10,178 bases of DNA from Planctomycetaceae bacterium. Lineage in GTDB: Bacteria > Planctomycetota > Planctomycetia > Pirellulales > Pirellulaceae. A program made the translations under genes and the position numbers. Position 1 is the stretch's first letter, and each line of letters begins with the position of its first letter. The notes below the pieces were generated by a model, which saw only the letters and a list, made by a program, of their open reading frames with translations, did not search any database and was not told where the DNA came from. This document shows positions 1-6,221 of this stretch, one piece after another. The stretch is from the NCBI GenBank assembly GCA_002862265.1, contig PKCQ01000489.1, forward strand, positions 1 to 10,178. Direction: 5' to 3'.

Positions 1-302
1 AGTTCACTTTTGCCATCGCGAGCTCCCATGGTGTAGATGCGATCACCAACCACTGCTGGACAGGAATAGCCAAGGCCCATCGTATTGATCTTCCAAGCCA
101 GTTTAGGACCGCCCTCTGGCCACTCCTGCAAGAGCCCCGTCTCCGTCGACTGACTATCTCGGTTCGGCCCTTGGAACTGAGCCCAATCATCGGCCTTGGC
201 TGTCGCCACGAAACTCCCCAGAAGGAGAAGACTGAGCAGCTTTGTCAGGTGTGTGAATCTTGGCTGGAAAGCGACTACGAATTTGCGTCCGGCACGGCTC
301 AT
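1..302 (-). CDS. Exported PQQ-like beta-propeller repeat protein, N-terminal part (runs off the window)
   Basis: Only the first 100 codons are present; the gene continues past position 1. The start is the ATG at 300-302, with an in-frame TAG four codons upstream and an AGGA about 8 bases before it. Residues 20-37 form a signal peptide: a lysine, a leucine run, then an A-K-A cleavage site. The mature end reads DDWAQFQGPNRDSQSTETGL, followed by WPEGGPKLAWK and GLGYSCPAVVGDRIYTMG. This is the usual opening of planctomycete PQQ-like (BamB-like, WD40-type) beta-propeller proteins, whose first blade starts at the W-K strand. Such proteins are exported. Some bind PQQ as dehydrogenases, but many planctomycete members have no known enzyme activity, so no reaction is assigned. 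The rest of the propeller is outside the window. Confidence 0.88.
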   Translation of the reverse strand, partial: MSRAGRKFVVAFQPRFTHLTKLLSLLLLGSFVATAKADDWAQFQGPNRDSQSTETGLLQEWPEGGPKLAWKINTMGLGYSCPAVVGDRIYTMGARDGKSE

Positions 303-733
303 ATTGTCATCCTAGAGGCTGAGTCTCAAGCTGTGGAAACGCAGTGGGAAAGTTAACTTGAGGCTCCGAAAAAGCAAGGTCAGGATACTTCGGAGCCCCA
401 GAAGGAACAAGTCACACAGAGCCCGATTGTAGGCCCGAGAACTCGAATTTCATGGTACGCACACGCCAGCCCTTGGAATTGCGGTAATCTTCTACGGCAG
501 CATTGCCATAGGCGGGCGCCTCGGATGGAGAGCAGTCACTCCCCGAAATTACCGAAACGAAAGGCAGGAAGAGCCATTCTGACTATCCAGAACATTCTAG
601 CCCCGCATCTGGTCTCAGGCCAATTGATTCCCCAGGAACATTGTCGACCGTATCCAAAAGATCGAAGACTTCTCGAAATGCTGCGATACTGGTCCTTACA
701 TAGCTCGACTACTGCCGTTCTCACTCCCGCTCT
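303..733. other. Gene-free stretch with a possible degenerate coding remnant
   Basis: No intact gene is visible between the beta-propeller gene and the YcxB-like gene. One minus-strand frame gives protein-like text in two pieces split by a TAG. The first piece (about 695-585) includes AAFREVFDLLDTVDNVPGES. The second (about 583-415) includes SPSEAPAYGNAAVEDY and KGWRVRTMKFEFSGLQSGSV before a TGA. Neither piece has a convincing start or ribosome site, and I recognise no family. It may be a decayed gene or a chance open frame. The part nearest 303 should hold the promoter of the beta-propeller gene, but I see no clear -35/-10 pair. Confidence 0.3.
362..397. repeat. Inverted repeat in the leader of the beta-propeller gene
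   Basis: Perfect 8-base arms GGCTCCGA (362-369) and TCGGAGCC (390-397) flank a 20-base spacer. On the minus strand the hairpin lies about 60 bases upstream of the beta-propeller ATG, so it would sit in its leader or promoter region. No T-run follows on either strand, so a Rho-independent terminator is not supported. It could be an operator, a leader hairpin or chance. Confidence 0.35.
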
Positions 734-1306
734 CTAGAAATCTACTTGCAAGCCGATCTGACAAGTGATCATGTGCAGCATCTCGTCCCAGATATCCTTA
801 TTGCATGCTTGACTCTTGGCGAGCAGAACGGCTGGCGAGCCATCATGTCGGTAGAGCAGGAGCACGACTTCATTGCTAATGCAATGCGAGAAGACAGCCC
901 ACTCGCGTTTTGTCTCCTCGCCTTCAAATCACACACTAACACCGGAGCAAGACGGCTTGGCTTCGATAGGCTGAAACTCGCCCGTTCGCTCGCGCGCACG
1001 CGTGCGGCGCTGCAAGTTCTGAATCAAGACGGGCACACAGAGCAAGAGTGGAAAGCCAACACAAACAACCACAAAAATGGTGTTCGCAGCCTGTGGAGAA
1101 TAAGGACGAGTCGACACAGCAACAGAGAGCAAAAGAATGGCGAAAACAAGAATCGCTCCGCACAAGACTGCTACCTTGCGGCCGCAGCCCGAGGCAATCA
1201 GTCGCTTCGCTGCGCAAATTTCCCCAAGAGTCGGACTGCCGGAAAAGTAGAACTCTTCCTCCAGCTTGAAAGGAAAGGGACCGGGCCCAAACTCCTCGGC
1301 GGACAT
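734..1306 (-). pseudogene. YcxB-like two-helix membrane protein, frame interrupted by one TGA
   Basis: The start is the ATG at 1304-1306, chosen because TTGGAGGCAAAGT directly before it holds a near-perfect Shine-Dalgarno site. The first 125 codons give an acidic N-terminus with SGSPTLGEICAAKRLI, then two membrane helices (about residues 46-66 and 77-97) and a basic RRTRARER stop-transfer. A TGA follows at 929-931. The same frame then stays open for 64 more codons to a TAG at 734-736. That tail contains KREWAVFSHCISNEVVLLLY and IWDEMLHMI, which is how YcxB C-terminal domains look (conserved W, hydrophobic strand, late W). Total length, about 190 codons, fits the family. The gene starts 13 bases after recJ and is probably co-transcribed with it. 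The TGA may be a nonsense mutation, a read error or a recoded codon. The function of YcxB proteins is unknown. Confidence 0.72.
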
Positions 1307-1319
1307 ACTTTGCCTCCAA

Positions 1320-3137
1320 CTACCCCGGCAAGGCTGAGGAACTTGACACGGCATTCACCTGAGGATCTGGACCGACGCTGGCCGCACCTCCCTGATGCAC
1401 TCTCCAGTCAATCAGCTGCACCTCGACTTTGCGGAAGCCGCGAAACTCGTTGATGACCGGACGAAAAGCGATGTCAATCTTGCCTTCAACCTTCTCGAGT
1501 TCCGGCATCCACTCTTCAGCAACACCAAAGGCGATCGCCCGCATGCGTTTTCCGAATTGGCCAAGCTGCATACTCAGCGTCTTACCCGACGCTCCAATGA
1601 CTTTGGGCTCTTCAAGAATGTCGACTCCCAGCGCACAGAAGGTGGGCTTGGCGTTTTCAGCCCCGAAAGGTGCAAGCTGTTCGATCTGGTCGACTGCGTG
1701 CATGTTCAACTGATCCAAAGTCGCCTCCGCATCGAACAATACGGAAAGCTCAGACTCTGATCCACTCGACTGCTCTGCAACGGCTTCCATGAATGCAGTG
1801 CGAAAGCCGCTCAGCTTCGACTCCTCGACCTTCATCCCCGCCGCCGCTGCGTGACCACCGCTGCTCACCAACCAGTCTTCGCATTCCATGAATGCAGCGT
1901 GCAGGTTCACGCCATTCGGACTGCGCCCGGATCCCGTTCCCGGCTTGGCACCTAGCTTGTCCAATGCGACCAGGACCACAGGCTTGTGATGCCTTTCCGC
2001 CAATCGGCCAGCGACGATGCCGATAACACCCGGATGCCAATTTGGTGACGCCAGCACAAAGGCTGGATCTTCCTCGGGGCTGTGGACCTCCTGAAGTTGC
2101 TTGGTTGCCGAGAGCTGAATACTTCGTTCTAGCTTCCCACGATTCCCGTTCAACTCGTCGATATAAGGCGCAAGAGCTTCGGCTCGTTCTTCGTCCTCCG
2201 TGATCAACAGCTCCACACCGAGCTGAGCTTGCCCAAGACGTCCAGCGGCGTTCAATCGAGGTGCGATGGAGAACCCAAAGTCGTCTGAGTTCAACTGTTC
2301 TTTCTCGTCGAGCTTGGCGATCTTCATGAGCTTTTGCAGACCGAGTGGCGCATGCTTTCGTAGAGTCTTCAGACCGCTCCGCACGATGACGCGATTTTCG
2401 TCCAGCAAGGGCACCACATCCGCTACCGTTGCGATGGCGGCTAACCCGACCGCTTGCAGCAGGAAGTCTCGTAAACGATCCGTCACCCTGGGCGAACCAC
2501 AGTGTGCCTGGCAAAGAGCCCAGGCCAGCTTGAATGCCACTCCTGCACCACACAATCCGGGAAACGGATAGTTTGTGCCTGGCAAGCTCGGATGCACAAT
2601 AGCGTCTGCCACTGGCAATTCTTCTGCGAAGCGGTGATGGTCGGTAACGACCAGCGAAACGCCCAATTCGTGCGCTCGCTTTGCTGCAAGGATACTCGCG
2701 ATTCCACAATCGACGGTTATGATCAGCTGCTTACCACGAGCTTGTAATTTCTCTACAACTTCCGCGTGCAGTCCATAGCCCTCTTCCATGCGGTTCGGCA
2801 GATGGTAGATAACTTTGGCACCGATCAAACTTAGGCATCGGTAGAGAATCGATGTCGCGGTCATGCCATCGGCGTCGTAGTCACCATAAACGACGATTTC
2901 CTCCTCGCCGCTGATCGCTTTCATGATCCGCTCAACCGCAGCCGGCAATCCAGGGAGTTCCTCTGGCGGACGCAAGTCGGTGAGCTTTGCTTCTAGGAAC
3001 CGCGTGACATCTTCCTGCTCGGTGATTCCGCGGTTAAGCAACAATTGCGCGACGATAGGAGAAACCCCCGCTCGCTCAACCAGCGACTCGATCTCCACTC
3101 GGTCGTGAGGCGTAAACTTCCATTTCTTCGCGGGCAT
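1320..3137 (-). CDS. recJ: Single-stranded-DNA-specific exonuclease RecJ
   Basis: This 605-residue cytoplasmic nuclease degrades single-stranded DNA 5' to 3' in RecF-type recombination repair and mismatch repair. The DHH core is complete: DYDADG (residues 86-91), VDCGI (142-146), the DHH triad (166-168), the VADVVPL aspartate (D240) and APRLNAAGRL (291-300). The DHHA1 part follows with WHPGVIGIVAGRL (366-378) and SGGHAAAAG (425-433). The OB-fold that binds single-stranded DNA takes up most of the rest, including LAPFGAENAKP. Length matches normal RecJ (about 560-600). The ATG at 3135-3137 is preceded by AGGA at a spacing of about 8, and the opening MPAKKWKF fits the family. It is divergent from the oxidoreductase gene and is followed after 13 bases by the YcxB-like gene. 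All metal-binding motifs are present, so it should be active. Confidence 0.96.
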   Translation of the reverse strand: MPAKKWKFTPHDRVEIESLVERAGVSPIVAQLLLNRGITEQEDVTRFLEAKLTDLRPPEELPGLPAAVERIMKAISGEEEIVVYGDYDADGMTATSILYRCLSLIGAKVIYHLPNRMEEGYGLHAEVVEKLQARGKQLIITVDCGIASILAAKRAHELGVSLVVTDHHRFAEELPVADAIVHPSLPGTNYPFPGLCGAGVAFKLAWALCQAHCGSPRVTDRLRDFLLQAVGLAAIATVADVVPLLDENRVIVRSGLKTLRKHAPLGLQKLMKIAKLDEKEQLNSDDFGFSIAPRLNAAGRLGQAQLGVELLITEDEERAEALAPYIDELNGNRGKLERSIQLSATKQLQEVHSPEEDPAFVLASPNWHPGVIGIVAGRLAERHHKPVVLVALDKLGAKPGTGSGRSPNGVNLHAAFMECEDWLVSSGGHAAAAGMKVEESKLSGFRTAFMEAVAEQSSGSESELSVLFDAEATLDQLNMHAVDQIEQLAPFGAENAKPTFCALGVDILEEPKVIGASGKTLSMQLGQFGKRMRAIAFGVAEEWMPELEKVEGKIDIAFRPVINEFRGFRKVEVQLIDWRVHQGGAASVGPDPQVNAVSSSSALPG

Positions 3138-3407
3138 ACTATGATCCTGGTCAAACGCTTCTATTTCGAAGTTGTATCATAGCCGTTTCGCCGATCCTAC
3201 TGTAGGTCGTGTGACTTCATTAGCGGAGCAGATCAGAGTCGCAAATTGGTGAGATGAGCCGTATCCGCTAGCGTAGGGCCAAACCAAGAAAACACTTACC
3301 GGAGGCTCACGAATCGGCCCCCTGATTTGCCATGTATTGCCGTGTTCGCGTCGCCGCGGCATGCCCGAAAGCCTTCTTATTTCGGCTCAACCACGGAACC
3401 CAAGAGA
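3138..3407. promoter_or_regulatory. Divergent intergenic region between recJ and the oxidoreductase gene
   Basis: These 270 bases must hold both promoters. For recJ (minus strand), TATGAT at 3176-3181 resembles a -10 box and lies about 40 bases before the ATG. A weak TACAGT sits 17 bases further upstream. Inverted repeats are present: TAGCGGA (3221-3227) with TCCGCTA (3264-3270), and CCGAAA (3365-3370) with TTTCGG (3380-3385). Their role is unknown, and arms this short can arise by chance. A GGAGG at 3301-3305 has no start codon at a usable distance. No clear promoter was found for the plus-strand gene. Confidence 0.3.
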
Positions 3408-4547
3408 ATGAATTACCGCACTGCCGTCATCGGGACGGGTTTCATTGGCCCCGTCCATGTTGAAGCACTTCGCCGTGCCGGAGTCAGCGTTACAGGGATC
3501 TTAGGCAGTTCGCCAGCGAAATCCGTTGCTACTGCCGAAAGTCTGCACCTTCCAAGAGCCTACCAGAACCTGGAAGAAATACTCGCCGACGCAGAAGTAG
3601 ATTGCGTTCACATCACTTCTCCCAATCAGGCTCACTTCTCCCAGGCCACCGCCAGCTTGAAAGCCGGCAAACACGTTCTATGCGAAAAGCCGTTGGCGAT
3701 GAACGCAACCGAGAGTGCCCAGCTCGTATCGCTTGCGAAGCAAACGGGCCTGGCCGCAGGAGTCAACTACAACATCCGCTACTACCCACTTTGCATTGAA
3801 GCCGCCGAACGACAACGCGGCGGAGAGCTAGGCAACATCTATCACGTTCAAGGCAGCTATGTGCAGGACTGGCTGTTCCACCGGAGCGACTTCAACTGGC
3901 GCGTTAGCGCAGCTAAAGGCGGACCACTGCGCGCCGTCGCCGACATTGGAACACATTGGCTCGATCTGATGCAAACCATCGTCGGCTCCAAAGTCCAATC
4001 TGTCATGGCCGACTTGCAGATTGTTTTTCCTGAACGTGATCGTCCCACCGGTGGCGTCGAGACCTTCTCTAGCGAAATCGATGCCTTACAGACTGCTGCG
4101 TCGGAGACCGTGAAGATCGACACCGAAGACGCCGGCACCATTCTGCTGCGATTTGAGTGCGGCGCTCGCGGCTGCTTGCATGTGTCCCAAGTGACGGCAG
4201 GTCGAAAGAATTGCCTACGCTTCGATATCGCTGGCTCCAAGCAATCGATCTCATGGAATAGCGAACAGCCCAACCAGCTTTGGGCGGGTCGACGCGACGA
4301 GCCAAACGAGTCCCTAATTCGCGATCCCGCTTTGATGCACCAACGAGCAAGCGACTTTTCGAGCTATCCGGCAGGTCATAACGAAGGATTCTCAGACACT
4401 TTCAAGCAACTCTTCGTCGACTTTTACAGCTCGATAGGTTCGGACAAAACCAGCTACCCAACTTTCGCCGACGGGCACCAAGAAATTCTGCTTTGCGAAG
4501 CGATTCTTCAGAGCGCAAAACGAGAGAGTTGGGTATCAGTCAATTAG
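3408..4547 (+). CDS. Gfo/Idh/MocA family NAD(P)-dependent oxidoreductase
   Basis: This 379-residue protein belongs to the family that oxidises or reduces sugars, inositols and similar polyols using NAD(P). The N-terminal Rossmann fold opens with AVIGTGFIG (residues 6-14, GxGxxG). The family EKP signature lies at 93-95, where the lysine acts in catalysis. The C-terminal alpha/beta domain carries the DIGTH segment with D179 and H183, the usual catalytic pair. There is no Tat or Sec signal, so it is cytoplasmic, unlike the many exported members in planctomycetes. I chose the ATG at 3408 because the beta-strand of the Rossmann fold begins four residues later. A frame-compatible TTG at 3327 would add 27 residues unlike the family. 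No carbohydrate genes adjoin it on the same strand, so the substrate cannot be named. Its stop lies 9 bases from that of the converging gene. Confidence 0.93.
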   Translation: MNYRTAVIGTGFIGPVHVEALRRAGVSVTGILGSSPAKSVATAESLHLPRAYQNLEEILADAEVDCVHITSPNQAHFSQATASLKAGKHVLCEKPLAMNATESAQLVSLAKQTGLAAGVNYNIRYYPLCIEAAERQRGGELGNIYHVQGSYVQDWLFHRSDFNWRVSAAKGGPLRAVADIGTHWLDLMQTIVGSKVQSVMADLQIVFPERDRPTGGVETFSSEIDALQTAASETVKIDTEDAGTILLRFECGARGCLHVSQVTAGRKNCLRFDIAGSKQSISWNSEQPNQLWAGRRDEPNESLIRDPALMHQRASDFSSYPAGHNEGFSDTFKQLFVDFYSSIGSDKTSYPTFADGHQEILLCEAILQSAKRESWVSVN

Positions 4548-4556
4548 ATCACCATC

Positions 4557-5237
4557 TCATCGAGTTACGCCATTGTCATAAAACTGCTCCTGCATGACGT
4601 TGGTAGAATCCAGCTCGCGATGAAAGGTGTAAATGAGACGCAATACCAGCATGCAGTCCGCCAAAGATCCAATGATGACCAGGAGGCCAAAGGATTCTTG
4701 AATACGCGTAGCGCTCACCGTTGCGAACCAAGCTAGTGCCGAAAAGATGAAGGAGAACGTACGTCGAAGGTTTGCCTTCTCTATCAAATCACGGCATGAG
4801 GATTGACCTGCGAGATCCGCCAGGCCTCCGAAGAGACTCCATATCACTGCACAGTTGACTACCCCGCAGACGCGAAAAAGGCAGGCTCGGTTGTAACCAA
4901 CATGTCGATGATCGCGAGAGCGACGAGAAATAAGGCTGTGGGATATGGTGTAGAAAACCTCGGAATTTGGCCGTTCAAACCGCTACATCCCAAGACGACC
5001 GCAAGATCGCTAACAAAATCGGGCATCAGATCCACCAGATTAACTTTGAAATCGTAGTCCGCCAGGACACGGCCCAAAAAGCATTTCCGTCTTTTTCGGA
5101 AAAGTTTGTAAGTCGCGGTACTTCTCGACGTCTCTATCTGTAGCGAACGTGATTTCAAACGTGTTTGATTCCGCCGGAGCACCTTCGTGCTTTAGGGAAA
5201 CCCATAAAAAAGGAGCTCGCTCGACTCGAAATATCAC
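4557..5237 (-). pseudogene. Putative membrane protein gene with two compensating frameshifts
   Basis: No single frame spans this stretch, but three pieces join into one plausible protein of about 226 residues. Piece one (from about 5237) includes GAPAESNTFEITFATDRDVE and KYRDLQTFPKKTEML. Piece two, one base on, runs from about 5080 to 4866 and includes DYDFKVNLVDLMPDFVSD and a membrane helix around TALFLVALAIIDML. Piece three, back in the first frame, runs from about 4865 to 4557. It has helices around WSLFGGLADLAG, RTFSFIFSALAWFATVS and LLVIIGSLADCMLVLRLIY. The junctions fall at TTTTT (5076-5080, or AAAAA at 5092-5096) and GGGG (4862-4865 on the minus strand). One base too many and one too few cancel out. 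The start is uncertain: GTG at 5235-5237 is a guess. I recognise no family. It is either decayed or affected by homopolymer read errors. Confidence 0.5.
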
Positions 5238-5247
5238 GCCTAACTTA

Positions 5248-5290
5248 GCCCGCTCTGCCGTTCGGCTTCGCCTCGGCACCGCAGGCGGGC
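5248..5290. repeat. GC-rich imperfect inverted repeat
   Basis: Outer arms GCCCGC (5248-5253) and GCGGGC (5285-5290) enclose inner arms TGCCG (5256-5260) and CGGCA (5274-5278), with a GGC-TTC-GCC mini-hairpin at the tip. It lies upstream of, or at the edge of, the broken membrane-protein gene. It looks like a REP-type intergenic palindrome, but a second copy is not present in this window, so repeat status is inferred. Confidence 0.5.
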
Positions 5291-5310
5291 CCTACACCTG
5301 TGGTTCGCCA

Positions 5311-5339
5311 TTGCATGACGATGTCGCGTCACGGTGCAA
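5311..5339. repeat. Second inverted repeat beside the GC-rich palindrome
   Basis: TTGCATGACG (5311-5320) pairs with CGTCA (5327-5331) and, after a three-base bulge, TGCAA (5335-5339). This gives a 10-pair stem with a six-base loop, about 20 bases from the GC-rich palindrome. No U-tract follows directly; a T6 run occurs about 40 bases later (5381-5386). It could be part of a composite intergenic element or a weak terminator region. Confidence 0.42.
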
Positions 5340-5485
5340 AACCAGCCTTCCGCCCCAAAAAATGAAATCACGTTCGCTCGTTTTTTCTTCTTCCTGTGGT
5401 CGCATGCTTAAGAATGCTGCTCCACAGAGTAATTCAATCTTCCAATGACGCCCCATACGGTCGGGCAAAAATAAGGAACATTACT

Positions 5486-5986
5486 ATGCATACAAACGCT
5501 CGCAACCTTCACACTCGATTCGTCCTGCCTAGTTTTATGCTGCTACTAACATTCGCCTCAGCACCAATCGCTCTGTCTCAGCAAAGTGATCTAGGGCAAA
5601 GAGAATCTATGAAGAGCCGCACACAGACGACTTCAAGCGAAAAACTGCCTGCCTCACAGGCCAAGACGAAGCCCAAACTGACTGGACGCCTGCCGCGCTA
5701 TTTCTCCGCCGTTGTTAGCCCAGACCAACGGAGCGAAATCTATCGCATTCAAAATGATTACGCCGTCCAGATGAAGGCTCTCCAGGAACAACTGGCTGCC
5801 TTGAAAGCAGACGAAATGGGCGAGATAGAAGCGGTGCTTTCGAAAACTCAGCTCAAGCAGGTCGGACAGATGCGCGAGAAAGCGAAGGAACGAATAGCTA
5901 CCCGACGAGTGGCAGGCTCAACCAAGCCCAAATCGGGCTCGCGCGAAAAAGCCACCGAGACAGCGAACCCCCAAGATAAAGGCTAA
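5486..5986 (+). CDS. Exported Spy/CpxP-like helical protein of unknown function
   Basis: The ATG at 5486 gives 166 residues and is preceded by AAGGA at a spacing of about 8. An upstream in-frame start near 5396 would add 30 residues before the signal peptide and is unlikely. Residues about 11-32 (RFVLPSFMLLLTFASAPIALS) form a Sec signal peptide. A low-complexity Ser/Thr/Lys linker follows, then GRLPRYFSAVVSPDQRSEIY and a long amphipathic helix (IQNDYAVQMKALQEQLAALK) leading to IEAVLSKTQLKQV. The tail is basic. The pattern of an R-L-P-x-Y-F opening, an SPDQR turn, a coiled helix and an 'LSKTQ' turn recalls Spy/CpxP (LTxxQ) periplasmic proteins and recurs in planctomycete hypotheticals. A chaperone-like or envelope-stress role would be inference only. 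It stands alone on its strand. Confidence 0.78.
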   Translation: MHTNARNLHTRFVLPSFMLLLTFASAPIALSQQSDLGQRESMKSRTQTTSSEKLPASQAKTKPKLTGRLPRYFSAVVSPDQRSEIYRIQNDYAVQMKALQEQLAALKADEMGEIEAVLSKTQLKQVGQMREKAKERIATRRVAGSTKPKSGSREKATETANPQDKG

Positions 5987-6013
5987 GTCCAGAAAGGACT
6001 TTGCGAGTGGTCT

Positions 6014-6049
6014 GGCCGGGGCCCAACTGATCCCCAAGTTGCTCCGGCC
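6014..6049. terminator. Strong stem-loop after the Spy-like gene
   Basis: GGCCGG (6014-6019) pairs with CCGGCC (6044-6049), and inside it CAACT (6024-6028) pairs with AGTTG (6037-6041). It starts 28 bases after the stop of the plus-strand gene. It lacks a T-run, so it may stabilise the 3' end of the mRNA rather than act as a classic intrinsic terminator. Further small GC-rich palindromes (GGGC-TACC-GCCC at about 6050-6061, then CCGC/GCGG) follow at once. Confidence 0.45.
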
Positions 6050-6149
6050 GGGCTACCGCCCTTTCTGCGGGGCCGGATGCAAAGCCGAAACGAAAGATCT
6101 CAGGTAGCTACCTTTAGCATCCCGCGGCGCACAACCAGTCTCGTGACAT

Positions 6150-6176
6150 CAGGTCAAATTGCCCTCAATTGACCTG
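6150..6176. terminator. Stem-loop between the convergent genes
   Basis: CAGGTCAA (6150-6157) pairs with TTGACCTG (6169-6176). With one bulged A the stem extends by TTG/CAA to 11 pairs around a CCCT loop. On the plus strand it is followed by TTTG. It lies about 46 bases past the stop of the minus-strand DUF5685 gene, so it could serve either strand. The rest of 5987-6221 shows no gene. Confidence 0.45.
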
Positions 6177-6221
6177 TTTGCCAACGACGCATGTCGCGAG
6201 CAGAGCAAGAAACCTTTCAAT

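Noticed and set aside
929..931. Selenocysteine codon as the preferred reading of the TGA
   Set aside because: No SECIS-like hairpin was recognised by eye, and YcxB proteins are not known to me as selenoproteins; kept only as one option.
746..1453. Long plus-strand open frame of 235 codons
   Set aside because: It lies opposite the YcxB-like gene and the end of recJ, has basic low-complexity text with no family features, and lacks a ribosome site.
1750..2709. Minus-strand open frame of 319 codons inside recJ
   Set aside because: It is a shifted-frame shadow of recJ, rich in Arg, Ser and Gly; recJ motifs are intact in the other frame.
3139..3182. CTATGAT/ATCATAG inverted repeat before recJ
   Set aside because: Seven-base AT-rich arms 30 bases apart, overlapping the ribosome site and a likely -10 box, are easily explained by chance.
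3327..3407. TTG-initiated extension of the oxidoreductase
   Set aside because: The added 27 residues do not look like the family N-terminus, no ribosome site fits, and the Rossmann strand begins just after the ATG at 3408.
5396..5485. Upstream start for the Spy-like protein
   Set aside because: It would place 30 extra residues before a good signal peptide, while the ATG at 5486 has AAGGA at proper spacing.
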